Notes: generated by a model from the letters alone, not told the origin. Positions 34,176-43,290 are shown, counted from the first letter of the stretch. The stretch is 64,000 bases of DNA from DTU024 sp964518875 (GCA_964518875.1 CAZFHI010000003.1:62001-126000); one strand, 5' to 3'. Program-made: numbers and translations.

Positions 34176-36818
34176 TTATTTATTATGCTTTGCGCGCTTT
34201 CTCTGGAAGAACTTGACAGTTTCAACTATAGGCACTATTGAAATGGCAAGCGCCATAGCGACAATATATTCTACAAAGGAGATGCTTTCAAAGCTGAACG
34301 CTTCGTTTAAGAACGGCACATATATTACTACCGCGGTAAGTAACAGCGAAAGCAGCATAGCGCCGTACAAATATTTATTGTGTGATTTAAGCGAGAAAAC
34401 GCTCTGCCTTTGCGAACGCATATTGAAGGAATGGAACACTTCTGCCAGGCTCATAGTAAGGAAGGCCATAGTCATTCCGTCCGGAGAGTTCACAAATTCC
34501 CATCTGCCGGACTCCATAAAGTGCCCGATAAAGTACGAAACTATAGTGAGCATTGAAAGCACTATGCCTTGATATATAGCGTCAAAGCCTAAGCCTCCAG
34601 CAAAAATGTCTTCGTCCTTGGGGCGCGGCGGACGCTCCATGACGTTTTTATCAGGCGCTTCCATGCCGAGAGCGAGAGCCGGGAAAGCGTCCGTTATAAG
34701 GTTAATCCACAGAAGATGCGCAGGCTTTAATATAACGAAGCCTATCATGGTCGCTGCAAATATAGAAACAACCTCGCTGAAGTTTGAGCCTATAAGGAAC
34801 TGCAGCGATTTTCTTATGTTGTCGTATATGCGCCTGCCTTCTTCAACCGCAGAAACTATGGTTGCAAAGTTATCGTCCGCAAGCACCATATCCGCTACGT
34901 TCTTTGTGACGTCCGTACCAGTTATGCCCATGCCTACGCCTATATCGGCCTTTTTTATCGACGGGGCGTCGTTTACGCCGTCGCCGGTCATGGCGGTAAC
35001 CTTGCCTTTTTTCTGCCAGGCTTCCACAATGCGCACCTTGTGCTCCGGCTGTACGCGGGCGTAAACGCTGTAATGCTCTATATGGTCAAGCAGCTCTTCA
35101 TCGCTTAGATTATCAAGCTCGCTGCCCGTAATGCTTTCATCTACGCTTTCTATCATGCCAAGCTGCTTGGCTATGGCTGCCGCGGTATCGCGGTGATCTC
35201 CTGTAATCATGATAGGGTGTATGCCTGCTTTACGGCACATTTCAACCGCTCGAATAACTTCAGGACGCACAGGGTCGATCATGCCGACCATGCCTATAAA
35301 GCACATATTTTTTTCTATTTTTTCAGGGCTTATTTCCCTTGGCAGCTCGTCATATACGCGCATCGCGCAGGACAATACACGCAGCGCTTCCTGAGCCATA
35401 TTGTGGTTCTGCTTTAAAATAACGTCCAGCGCTTCCTGTGTCATAGGCTGCGCCTTTTCCCCGTCCCAGTAAGTATCGCACTGCTGTATAAGAATATCCG
35501 GAGCGCCCTTTGTGTACTGGCGTACTTTGCCATTTTCCCTTATAAACACGCTCATCATCTTGCGCATAGAGTCAAACGGCGCTTCCGCGATCCTCGGGTA
35601 CTGCTTGTTTAAGTTGTCTTTAGTCATTCCCATTGTCGCGGCATCTGTTACGAGGGCGTTTTCTGTAGGCTCTCCTACGGCTCTCCCGTCAACCCACTGG
35701 GAATCGGAGCACAGAGCCATAGCCCTTGAAAGAAGCGTTTCGTCCTTGCTGAAGCGCTTTAAGACCGTCATCCTGTTTTGGGTGAGCGTGCCCGTTTTAT
35801 CTGAGCATATTATTTGCGTAGAGCCGAGCGTCTCAACCGCGGTAAGCTTGCGTATTACGGCGTTGCGCTTTGACATGTTCGTTACGCCTATGCTCAGCAC
35901 TATCGTAACAACAGTTGCAAGGCCTTCAGGAATAGCGGCGACAGCTAAGCTTACGGCTATTAAAAATACATCTAATATGTTTTCAAGGTCCCAGCTTCCG
36001 CTGCGCACAAGGCTGAACACGAAAATAAACACGCATATGCCTAGCACAAGCCTTGTAAGCACCATGCTAAGCTTATTAAGCTTAATCTGCAGCGGCGTCT
36101 GCCCGTCTGTGGTTTTTGTTATAGCGTCGGCAATCTTACCCATTTCGGTGTTCATGCCTGTGGCTGTAGCTACCGCTCTTCCTCTGCCGTATACAACGGT
36201 AGAGCCCGCGTAAGCCATATTTTTGCGGTCGCCAAGCGGCACGTCCTTCGCAGTATCTGACAGGCTAATCGTTTCGCTTGTTTTATATACCGGAACGGAT
36301 TCTCCGGTAAGCGCCGCTTCCTCGCATTGCAGCGAAGCCTGCTCTATAATGCGCATATCGCACGGAACCGCCATGCCTGCTTCAAGCAGCACTATATCGC
36401 CCGCTACTATATCTTCCGTTTTTACTTCCTGCGCGCGGCCGTCCCTTACAACCTTGCTTGTCGCAGCCGCCATTTCCTGCAGGGCTTCTATGGCTTTTTC
36501 AGCCTTGCTTTCCTGGTATACGCCCAGCACAGCGTTTAAAAGCACGACAAGTACAATAACAATGGCGTCAGTAGGTGTTTCGCTCTTTATAAGGCTTGTA
36601 ATTGCGCTTATTAGCGCTGCGAACATAAGCACTATAAGCATAGGGTCCTTGAGCTCTTCCACAAAGCGTTGGAAGATTGTTTCTTTTTTGGCTTCGTTAA
36701 GCTTGTTCTTCCCGTTTTTTTCCAGGCGCCTTTGAGCTTCCGCCTGGCTTAGCCCCATTTCATACGAGCTTTCCAATGCTTTAAGCACATCTTGCTTGTC
36801 TGTAAGATATTCTTTCAT
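34176..36818 (-). CDS. P-type cation ATPase, probable Mn2+/Ca2+ exporter
   Basis: 880 residues of the P2A (SERCA/PMR1-like) class. A cation-ATPase N-domain (EMGLSQAEAQRRLEKNGKN) precedes the actuator TGES loop (EAALTGESVPV). The TM4 ion site AAIPEGLATVVTIVLSIG is near residue 297. The phosphorylation motif ICSDKTGTLTQNRMT is near 338, with MITGDHRDTA and AMTGDGVNDAPS in the P-domain. C-terminal helices hold WINLITDAFPALALGME. Sequence alone cannot separate Ca2+ from Mn2+. The upstream yybP-ykoY riboswitch, which controls Mn2+ efflux ATPases such as Lactococcus YoaB, makes manganese export the best reading. Confidence 0.93.
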   Translation of the reverse strand: MKEYLTDKQDVLKALESSYEMGLSQAEAQRRLEKNGKNKLNEAKKETIFQRFVEELKDPMLIVLMFAALISAITSLIKSETPTDAIVIVLVVLLNAVLGVYQESKAEKAIEALQEMAAATSKVVRDGRAQEVKTEDIVAGDIVLLEAGMAVPCDMRIIEQASLQCEEAALTGESVPVYKTSETISLSDTAKDVPLGDRKNMAYAGSTVVYGRGRAVATATGMNTEMGKIADAITKTTDGQTPLQIKLNKLSMVLTRLVLGICVFIFVFSLVRSGSWDLENILDVFLIAVSLAVAAIPEGLATVVTIVLSIGVTNMSKRNAVIRKLTAVETLGSTQIICSDKTGTLTQNRMTVLKRFSKDETLLSRAMALCSDSQWVDGRAVGEPTENALVTDAATMGMTKDNLNKQYPRIAEAPFDSMRKMMSVFIRENGKVRQYTKGAPDILIQQCDTYWDGEKAQPMTQEALDVILKQNHNMAQEALRVLSCAMRVYDELPREISPEKIEKNMCFIGMVGMIDPVRPEVIRAVEMCRKAGIHPIMITGDHRDTAAAIAKQLGMIESVDESITGSELDNLSDEELLDHIEHYSVYARVQPEHKVRIVEAWQKKGKVTAMTGDGVNDAPSIKKADIGVGMGITGTDVTKNVADMVLADDNFATIVSAVEEGRRIYDNIRKSLQFLIGSNFSEVVSIFAATMIGFVILKPAHLLWINLITDAFPALALGMEAPDKNVMERPPRPKDEDIFAGGLGFDAIYQGIVLSMLTIVSYFIGHFMESGRWEFVNSPDGMTMAFLTMSLAEVFHSFNMRSQRQSVFSLKSHNKYLYGAMLLSLLLTAVVIYVPFLNEAFSFESISFVEYIVAMALAISIVPIVETVKFFQRKRAKHNK

Positions 36819-36829
36819 TGTCCCTCCAT

Positions 36830-36855
36830 AAAAAAATCATGCGTAAAAACGCATG
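36830..36855 (-). terminator. Riboswitch-controlled intrinsic terminator
   Basis: On the minus strand CATGCG-TTTTTA-CGCATG (36838-36855) is followed by a run of seven T. It overlaps the 3' strand of the riboswitch P1 helix, so aptamer folding and terminator formation are mutually exclusive. It ends about 10 bp before the ATPase start. Confidence 0.85.
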
Positions 36856-36935
36856 AGTCTTGCTCTAAAGAAATGCCATGGGTGTTCCCAGTGTTGTTGG
36901 CTGTTTCAGCGCACGCGCGAACTACTCCCTCACAC
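36838..36935 (-). ncRNA. yybP-ykoY (Mn2+) riboswitch
   Basis: Read on the minus strand, the element begins TGTGAGGGAGTAG and ends TTAGAGCAAGACTCATG. These match the two conserved internal-loop strands of the manganese aptamer, GGGGAGUAG and AGCAAGACC. The ends pair as a six-base P1 (TGTGAG with CTCATG). The CTCATG strand is also part of the terminator hairpin, giving a classic ON switch when Mn2+ stabilises P1. The P-type ATPase starts directly downstream. Confidence 0.87.
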
Positions 36936-37018
36936 AAAAAATATAACACGCGGCTCATAAATAGTCAATCGTAAACTATAGGCTGATTTTATAACAAAAT
37001 ACACATGTTTAATCAATA

Positions 37019-37063
37019 TATGTTGTTAAAACAACATAATTACAGCGTCCCGTATGGTAAACT
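37019..37063 (+). promoter_or_regulatory. Crp/Fnr-type operator and class II promoter of the DUF438 gene
   Basis: TATGTTGTT-AA-AACAACATA (37019-37038) is a perfect palindrome with 9-bp arms. Its centre (37028.5) is 41.5 bp before the start point predicted from the -10 TAAACT (37058-37063). That is exact class II activator geometry, and there is no separate -35 box. The same core recurs at 39735. Confidence 0.75.
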
Positions 37064-37092
37064 TGTTTTGTAAGCGAAGGAGGGATTTAATT

Positions 37093-38622
37093 ATGGGTAA
37101 AAAGCTTGATATTAAAAAATCTGTTTTCGATTTGGTACAGGAGTATCCGGAATTAAAGGGCATTATGGCTGACGCCGGCTTTAATGAAATAATAAAAAAA
37201 ACCATGCTTTATTCAGCAGGAAAAATTATGACTATACCAAAGGGAGCTAAGATAAAAGGCATCCCAATTAAAAAAGTACTCGACAGGCTTAAGGCCGAAG
37301 GCTTTGAAATAATCGGGGATACGTCTTTATATGACACGGATATGAATCCTGATAAGCCCCGCGTAAGCGTTTCTTCAGGTTCAGTCCGCATGCAGCAGCT
37401 TAAAAGATATTTAAAGCGCTTGGACGAAGGCGAAAGCCTGGAAAAAGTAAGGGCGGATTTTGTAATAGAATTCAGCGATGTTGAAGCGTCTGAAATTATG
37501 GAAGCGGAGCAGGAACTTATTAAGGAAGGTTTGCCAATTTCCAACGTTCAGCGTCTGTGCGACGTGCATTCCGCCCTGTTCCATGGAGCGACAAAAGAAG
37601 AAAAAATTGCGAACGCAGAAAAAGCGGTGGAAGAATCAATAAGCAAAAAGAGCATTAAAAAAGAAGACGATGAAAAAAATTCTAAATCGCAATACAACTA
37701 CGCAAATAAAAACGAGCGCGCGGCGGGGCTTGCTCAAATTAAAGGCCATCCTCTTGAAACCTTAACGCGCGAAAACGGCGCTTTAAAGAGTCTTATTTTA
37801 AATGCCAGTAAAGCGTTGGATGAAAATAAAAATACTAACGAATTGCTTGGTAAAACACGTGATCTTTCCATACATTACAGCAAAAAAGGCGATCTTCTGT
37901 ATACTCTGCTTAAATTTAAATACGGCATATCAGGTCCATCAGACGTAATGTGGACGGTGGATGATGAAATACGTGATGAAATAGGTGTTTTGGCAAAAGA
38001 AAGCGATAATTCTGCCGATTGCAAGTCCCGTTTAAGGACTGTTTTAAAGCGCGCCGAAGAAATGATATACAAAGAACAAAACATATTGTTTCCCATCTGC
38101 GCCGTTAATTTTACCGATGACGAATGGTTTAAAATATACGAAGATGAAAAAGCCTATGCGGATTGTTTTGGCGTAAAAAGCGATATATGGGAAGCGGCGG
38201 AAAGCGCGGAAAAAGATGAAAGCTTTGATTTAGACAGCGAAATAGTAATGCCCGGAGGACATATGAAGCTTAGAGAGCTTATAGCGCTGCTTAACACTAT
38301 ACCAATGGAGATTACATTTGTTGACGCTGAAAACATAAACAGTTTCTTTAACGAAGGCCCCAAGGTTTTCAACCGCCCTAAAATGGCTCTTGGCCGCGAT
38401 GTGTTTTCATGCCACCCGCCAAAAATTGAGCCTATGATAAGGCGCATTATAGACGGTTTCCGCAGCGGACTCAGCGACGAAGTGCCTGTATGGATGGAAA
38501 AACAAGGCAAAAGCTTTCTTGTAAAATACGTGGCTTTAAGGGATAAAAGCGGCAAATACCTTGGCACGGTTGAATTTGTGCAGGATATGGAATTTGCAAA
38601 AGAGCACTTTATGAATAACTAA
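37093..38622 (+). CDS. DUF438/PAS domain protein with DUF1858-like N-terminus
   Basis: The start is ATG 37093 after AAGGAGGG. 509 residues. The N-terminal DUF1858-like helical domain (KSVFDLVQEYPELKGIMADA) is followed by DUF438 (about 90-165, MQQLKRYLKRLDEGESLEKV). A hemerythrin-like region begins GHPLETLTRENGALKSLIL near 222 and includes EEMIYKEQNILFPICAVNF. A C-terminal PAS domain covers about 390-500. His and Glu residues in the middle region could form a di-iron site, and such proteins are linked to redox or nitrosative stress. Activation by the Crp/Fnr-type protein encoded nearby is inferred from the shared operator. Confidence 0.83.
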   Translation: MGKKLDIKKSVFDLVQEYPELKGIMADAGFNEIIKKTMLYSAGKIMTIPKGAKIKGIPIKKVLDRLKAEGFEIIGDTSLYDTDMNPDKPRVSVSSGSVRMQQLKRYLKRLDEGESLEKVRADFVIEFSDVEASEIMEAEQELIKEGLPISNVQRLCDVHSALFHGATKEEKIANAEKAVEESISKKSIKKEDDEKNSKSQYNYANKNERAAGLAQIKGHPLETLTRENGALKSLILNASKALDENKNTNELLGKTRDLSIHYSKKGDLLYTLLKFKYGISGPSDVMWTVDDEIRDEIGVLAKESDNSADCKSRLRTVLKRAEEMIYKEQNILFPICAVNFTDDEWFKIYEDEKAYADCFGVKSDIWEAAESAEKDESFDLDSEIVMPGGHMKLRELIALLNTIPMEITFVDAENINSFFNEGPKVFNRPKMALGRDVFSCHPPKIEPMIRRIIDGFRSGLSDEVPVWMEKQGKSFLVKYVALRDKSGKYLGTVEFVQDMEFAKEHFMNN

Positions 38623-38637
38623 TTTAAATAACAATAA

Positions 38638-38669
38638 GGGCGCCGTTTTTGACCGGCGCCCGTTTTTTT
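38638..38669 (+). terminator. Intrinsic terminator after the DUF438 gene
   Basis: GGGCGCCG, 8-base loop, CGGCGCCC followed by G and seven T. It also lies 3' of the convergent DUF488 gene. Confidence 0.92.
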
Positions 38670-38675
38670 GATTTA

Positions 38676-39053
38676 TCATTTTTCCTGTTTATTTAATTTA
38701 TCCTCCGCCCACGCCTTAAGCACGTTTGCGTGATTGCATTCTTTGTCCTTTGCAGCGTAGAGAAAAGTAACAGGTCCTTCTTGTAAAGCCGCTCGCAGAT
38801 TTTCAATAAAGCTTCCGGCCTCTTCGTTGTTTTCAAGCTCTTCCTCGTATTGAGAAGAAAACATTTCAAATCTGCCCGGATCATGCGCAAACCATTTTCT
38901 AAGCTGCGTTGAAGGCGTTACGCTTTTAGCCCAATAGTCTATTTGGGCGGATTCCTTTTTTAATCCTCTTGGCCACAGGCGGTCTACAAGTATGCGCTTG
39001 CCGTCGTCTTCCGACTTTGCTTCATACACACGTTTGCATTTAATACTGTTCAT
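38676..39053 (-). CDS. DUF488 (YeaO-like) protein
   Basis: 125 residues with the family markers RILVDRLWPRGLKKESAQID near the N-terminus and FAHDPGRFEMF in the middle. It ends with VTFLYAAKDKECNHANVLKA, where C-N-H-A is a conserved site. YeaO-like proteins are small cytosolic proteins of unknown biochemical function. The start overlaps the end of the Crp/Fnr-type gene by 14 bp, so the two are co-transcribed. Confidence 0.88.
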   Translation of the reverse strand: MNSIKCKRVYEAKSEDDGKRILVDRLWPRGLKKESAQIDYWAKSVTPSTQLRKWFAHDPGRFEMFSSQYEEELENNEEAGSFIENLRAALQEGPVTFLYAAKDKECNHANVLKAWAEDKLNKQEK

Positions 39054-39717
39054 AAATATTATCTCTCCTGTTTAAAATAAATTCGCTTTTGCGGCATTTT
39101 ATAAGTCCGTCCCTGCGCATCTTACTAAGCTCGTTTGACATGGCGCTGCGGTCCACGCCAAGATAATCGGCAAGCTGCTGCCTGTTAAACGGTATGGTAA
39201 AGTGCATTGAGCCATGCTCCGCCGCTTGCTCTGACAAGTATGAAAGAAGACGGCTCCTTATAGATTTTGGAGCTATATGCATCATGCGCTCGGAAAGAGC
39301 GAGGTTTTTTTCTGCAGATATGCAAAGCATGTTCTGTATAATCCGGTGGTGAAATGAACACGCGCTTTCGCATGTGGTAAGCAGGCTTTGCATGTTCAGA
39401 AAAAGTATTTCGCATTTTTCAGACGCTAACACATCGCAAATAAGCTCTTTTCCTTTAATCGCCGCATAGTTTTCCCCAAAAACCTCGCCCCTCTCAACGT
39501 GAGCAAATATTTGGCTTTCTCCCCAGTAGAAGTTTACGACTATGTTTACGCTGCCTGACAATACCATACCCACTTCGCTTATAGCAGATCCTGCTGAAAA
39601 AATAATTTCTCCTTTTTGAAATTCTTTTTTGTACGCCCCTATGCAGCTTAATATGCGCTTTAATTCATCCTCGCTTACTCCATTAAACAATTGAGTGCCC
39701 ATTAAAAAAATATCATC
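39040..39717 (-). CDS. Crp/Fnr-family transcriptional regulator
   Basis: About 225 residues. A cyclic-nucleotide-like beta-barrel (GEIIFSAGSAISEVGMVLSG) and dimerisation helix precede a C-terminal winged helix with IPFNRQQLADYLGVDRSAMS and the recognition helix RSAMSNELSKMRRDGLI. The start is uncertain. AAGGTGAT lies four bases before a CTG at 39717, whereas a GTG at 39729 overlaps that site and an ATG at 39702 has none. FNR-type N-terminal Cys clusters are absent, so it is not a classical Fe-S FNR. It is divergent from the DUF1858 gene with its presumed operator between them. Confidence 0.88.
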   Translation of the reverse strand, partial: DDIFLMGTQLFNGVSEDELKRILSCIGAYKKEFQKGEIIFSAGSAISEVGMVLSGSVNIVVNFYWGESQIFAHVERGEVFGENYAAIKGKELICDVLASEKCEILFLNMQSLLTTCESACSFHHRIIQNMLCISAEKNLALSERMMHIAPKSIRSRLLSYLSEQAAEHGSMHFTIPFNRQQLADYLGVDRSAMSNELSKMRRDGLIKCRKSEFILNRRDNIYEQY

Positions 39718-39734
39718 CAGAAAAATCACCTTCC

Positions 39735-39776
39735 GTTGTTAAAACAACATAATTATTTCTTGAATTATATTATAGT
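39735..39776 (+). promoter_or_regulatory. Second Crp/Fnr-type operator with class II promoter
   Basis: GTTGTT-AA-AACAAC (39735-39748), centre 39741.5, is followed by -10 TATAGT (39771-39776). The predicted start near 39783 again gives -41.5. A 21-bp stretch from this site (39735-39755) is identical to 37022-37042. It also lies just ahead of the divergent regulator gene, allowing autoregulation. Confidence 0.75.
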
Positions 39777-39810
39777 AATAGTGTAAAATCAAGTACGGGA
39801 GGATTGTAGA

Positions 39811-40026
39811 ATGGAAAAAACTTACGTAAACGAAAAAACGCTTGTAGGCGAAATAGTTAATCAATACCCTGAAGCCATAGACGTTTTGCTCGATATGGGC
39901 ATGCATTGCCTGGGCTGCCCCGCTTCACAGGGCGAATCCCTTGAGGACGCGTGCGCTGTACACAGCATAGCCGTTGACGGTATTTTAGAAAAGATTAACG
40001 GCAGGATAGCTGAAAGCAGGAAATAA
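39811..40026 (+). CDS. DUF1858-domain small protein
   Basis: 71 residues. The DUF1858 pattern TLVGEIVNQYPEAIDVLLDM is followed by GMHCLGCPASQGESLEDACA, where C-L-G-C is the family's conserved Cys pair. The fold resembles the N-terminal domain of ScdA/RIC iron-cluster repair proteins, so a redox or Fe-S-related role is likely but unproven. It is expressed from a Crp/Fnr-type class II promoter and ends in a strong terminator, so it is monocistronic. Confidence 0.9.
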   Translation: MEKTYVNEKTLVGEIVNQYPEAIDVLLDMGMHCLGCPASQGESLEDACAVHSIAVDGILEKINGRIAESRK

Positions 40027-40042
40027 GCTTTTCAAGCTTCCA

Positions 40043-40076
40043 AAAACGCCCGACGCTATATAGCGTCGGGCGTTTT
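40043..40076. terminator. Intrinsic terminator after the DUF1858 gene
   Basis: GCCCGACGCTA/TAGCGTCGGGC perfect stem flanked by AAAA and TTTT. The following 40077-40240 is AT-rich without features. Confidence 0.9.
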
Positions 40077-40240
40077 CAGCAATTGAATAATGTTCATATT
40101 ATTTTATTAAAATTCAAGCGTTCAGCCGCTTTATTGAATATATTATTTTTTTAATCAGGCGCTGTTTTAATTTTATTATCCAGTGTTAATAAGGCATATG
40201 TAAAAAATCAAAGCGAGCCATCATAAAAAGGGCATTTTCC

Positions 40241-40269
40241 TTGACAGTATTCGCTTTGTGCATTAAAAT
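40241..40269 (+). promoter_or_regulatory. Promoter of the peptidoglycan-binding-repeat gene
   Basis: Consensus TTGACA (40241-40246), 17-bp spacer, TAAAAT (40264-40269), 30 bp before the ATG at 40300. Confidence 0.8.
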
Positions 40270-40299
40270 ACAAAATATATGATTTACTGGAGGCTTCCT

Positions 40300-43290
40300 A
40301 TGAAAAAATATGTTTTTTGCCGCATTACCGTTCTGGTGCTTGCATTAGCCATGCTTGTGCCTGCATTCCCGGTTTTTTCAACAGGCGGTTTCCCTTTTGT
40401 CGCATATACGTTTCAAAATACGCCTATGAAAAGCTCTTCAGACGATAACGCCGCTGAAGTCATGCAGGTTCCCATTGGCTCGGCCGTCGCCGTAATAGGC
40501 GAAGAATCCGGCTTCTACATCGTCATATACGAAGGAAAAACAGGCTATATATTAAAAGAAAGTCTCCTTAACGAAATGCCTGATCTTCCTAAAGTAGATA
40601 CGTCAGATATAAGCAAGGAAGAGCTTGCTTCCTACGCAAATTATACAAGCCTTTCAGAAGGTTCCTCAGGCGATTCTGTAAAAGCCCTGCAGGGAGCGCT
40701 AAAAGAGCTTGGTTTCCACAGCGGCAAGGTGGACGGCAAGTTTGGCCCTGCTACGAAAAAGTCCGTTTCAAGCTTCCAAAAGAAAAACAAATTAACCGCA
40801 ACAGGCATTGCAGATGCGCAGATGCAGCACCTTTTGTTTGAAGGCAAGCCGCTGAATTCGCGCGGCAAAAAGACGCAGGTTAAAACTCTGGCTGTTTCTG
40901 CCGAAGTCCTGAGACCCGGAGATAAGGGAATTCCTGTTGAAAATCTGCAGAAACGTCTTAAAGAGCTTGGGTATCACACGGGCAAAATAGACGGCAAATA
41001 CGGCAGAAACACAGAAAAATCCGTAAGAGCCTTCCAAAAAGACAATAAACTTAAGGTAGACGGCAAGGCGGGACAGAAAACTCAGGAAGCGCTCTACAAC
41101 AGCGCGGCGCTTCCAAAAGGCGCAACTCCTACCCCGCGCCCGGTAGTTCCCACAGACGCGCCGCAGGATTCGTCAGGAAACAACGATTATCCAGACGCGC
41201 CTTTCCCAGATACAAACGCCGAACCTGTATACCCGTACAATACAACCACTAACGATTCAGTAAATTTAAGAAAGCGCGCTTCCGTGCGCTCAACGCGCTT
41301 AGCTACCGTTCCCAACGGCGCTTCAATAGAAGTAATCAAAACATCCGGAGATTTTCTATATATTTCTTATAAAAGCCGCAAGGGCTACGTAATGGCTCAG
41401 TATGTAAACATTCCGGAGCAGTATCTGCCGGGCGAATCGTTCAAGTACGACAGCGAAGCAAGGGTTCGCTATGAAACGCTCGCCAAAGGCGTTTCTGGTT
41501 CGCTTGTAAAAACGCTTCAGCAGGCTCTTAAGGAGCTTGGCTTCTTCAATAAAACAGAAGACGGCGTTTACGGCAGCGATACTATAACAGCCGTAAAGGA
41601 TTTCCAAACTAAAAACGGCTATAAGGCGACAGGCGTTGCGCTTCCTGAAATGCAGAAGCTTATTTACGAGGGCAAACCGCGCAATTCTAAAAACAGGAAA
41701 ATATATGTGGATATACTCCCGCCAATACCAAACCCTGATATGCAGATAGGCGACAAGGGCGACGCGGTGGCAGACCTTCAGCAGACGCTTACAACGCTCG
41801 GGTTTTACAAAGGAGAAATAGACGGCGTATATGGGCGTTCCACGTCAAACGCCGTAAAGGCTTACCAAAAGGCCCACTCCATAAGACAGACGGGCAAAAT
41901 GAATAAATTTACATGGCTGTCGCTTGAAGCAAACATGCAAACCCCTTCGCCTGGCAACAGCGGCCCGCAGTATGAGCTTAACGAAAGCAATGTAATAGTT
42001 ATGCGCAAAGGCACGCGCGGTCTTGCCGTAACGCGCCTTGAAGAAAGGCTTATAGAGCTTGGCTATTATGACCGTACGCCAAACGGCATTTATGAAAACC
42101 AGGATATGGACGCAGTAAGGCAGTTCCAGAGGAACAACGGCTTTACAAGCTCCGGCATAGCAGACCTTTATACTCAAAGGGCTTTGTTCAGCGAAAACGC
42201 GTTGCCAGCGAGCAAAAACCCGCCAGGCGACTGGCAAAGCATAGCAAGCCCCGCCCCAACTACATTCGTTCCTACGCCGCCCCCTGTATATGCGCTTTTA
42301 AAAATAGGCTCTAAAGGCAGCGATGTAACGCAGCTTCAAAACAGGCTTAAATCTCTCGGCTACCTTACGGGCAAGGCGGACGGCATTTACGGAACGCAGA
42401 CAGCACTTGCCGTTACCTCTTTCCAAAAGGCTAACAATCTTAAGGCAGACGGCATGGCGGGCCAGGATACTTTGACTGCGCTTTACAGCAATAACGCCGT
42501 CGCTCAAACGCCCGGCAATAATACGCAGCAAAATCAAGGTAATTTTACGCGTAACCTGCGCATGGGAACGCGCGGCGAGGATGTCGCCGCAGCCCAAAGG
42601 CGCCTTATAAGCTTAAAGTATTTATCCGGAGCGGCGGACGGAATATTCGGCCCTGCAACCGCGCTTGCAGTGCGGTCTTTCCAGGAATCAAACAGCCTTA
42701 AGCAGGACGGAATAGTAGGTTCACTTACATGGGCAAAACTTCATTCCGGAAACGCCGTAGCCAAGGATAATATAAGCATTATTCCGCCTGTCGTACCAGG
42801 CACAAACAATAACAATCAAAACAATGTTCAGCCTCCCGCTTTCACCGCCCCCAGGGCTAAAGAAGTACGCTTTGCTCTATGGGATAACGAAGTCAGGGCG
42901 CACAGCAGAAAACTTCCCGACGTTATAGTGTACGACTTTTTGAGCGGCGGGCACTACAATGTGAATGTATTCAGCAACGGCAATCACGCGGAAGCTGAGC
43001 CTGTAACAAGAGAAGATACTGAAACCATGAGGAAGCTTTTAGGCAAGGACAACTGGACGCCAAGACCTGTATGGATCATGTTCTCCGACGGACGCGTATA
43101 CATGGCTTCAACGCACAGCCGCGGGCATGAAGTGGACCATAACCCGAATAACGGCTTGTCCGGCCATATCTGCATACACTATCCGAGGGAAATGAGCGTA
43201 GCTGAAAAAGTAGGTCCTTATGCCGTTTCGCATCAGAACGCTATTTTAGCAGGCTGGGATCTAACACAGTCTATGGCGGTTAAAGAATAA
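40300..43290 (+). CDS. Secreted protein with SH3 domains and seven peptidoglycan-binding repeats
   Basis: The start is ATG 40300 after GGAGG. 996 residues. A signal peptide (ITVLVLALAMLVPAFPVFS) precedes an SH3-like domain and two PG_binding_1 repeats. A second SH3-like domain (NDSVNLRKRASVRSTRLATV, near 325) and five more PG_binding_1 repeats follow. Each repeat has the L-G-Y/F...D-G-x-Y/F-G...A-V-x-x-F-Q pattern. The C-terminal 145 residues are a separate domain with THSRGHEVDHNP and LSGHICIHYPRE. The Cys between two His resembles an L,D-transpeptidase-like or other cysteine active site. The protein likely sits on the cell wall; catalysis is inference. Its stop overlaps the cmk start by one base. 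Confidence 0.85.
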   Translation: MKKYVFCRITVLVLALAMLVPAFPVFSTGGFPFVAYTFQNTPMKSSSDDNAAEVMQVPIGSAVAVIGEESGFYIVIYEGKTGYILKESLLNEMPDLPKVDTSDISKEELASYANYTSLSEGSSGDSVKALQGALKELGFHSGKVDGKFGPATKKSVSSFQKKNKLTATGIADAQMQHLLFEGKPLNSRGKKTQVKTLAVSAEVLRPGDKGIPVENLQKRLKELGYHTGKIDGKYGRNTEKSVRAFQKDNKLKVDGKAGQKTQEALYNSAALPKGATPTPRPVVPTDAPQDSSGNNDYPDAPFPDTNAEPVYPYNTTTNDSVNLRKRASVRSTRLATVPNGASIEVIKTSGDFLYISYKSRKGYVMAQYVNIPEQYLPGESFKYDSEARVRYETLAKGVSGSLVKTLQQALKELGFFNKTEDGVYGSDTITAVKDFQTKNGYKATGVALPEMQKLIYEGKPRNSKNRKIYVDILPPIPNPDMQIGDKGDAVADLQQTLTTLGFYKGEIDGVYGRSTSNAVKAYQKAHSIRQTGKMNKFTWLSLEANMQTPSPGNSGPQYELNESNVIVMRKGTRGLAVTRLEERLIELGYYDRTPNGIYENQDMDAVRQFQRNNGFTSSGIADLYTQRALFSENALPASKNPPGDWQSIASPAPTTFVPTPPPVYALLKIGSKGSDVTQLQNRLKSLGYLTGKADGIYGTQTALAVTSFQKANNLKADGMAGQDTLTALYSNNAVAQTPGNNTQQNQGNFTRNLRMGTRGEDVAAAQRRLISLKYLSGAADGIFGPATALAVRSFQESNSLKQDGIVGSLTWAKLHSGNAVAKDNISIIPPVVPGTNNNNQNNVQPPAFTAPRAKEVRFALWDNEVRAHSRKLPDVIVYDFLSGGHYNVNVFSNGNHAEAEPVTREDTETMRKLLGKDNWTPRPVWIMFSDGRVYMASTHSRGHEVDHNPNNGLSGHICIHYPREMSVAEKVGPYAVSHQNAILAGWDLTQSMAVKE

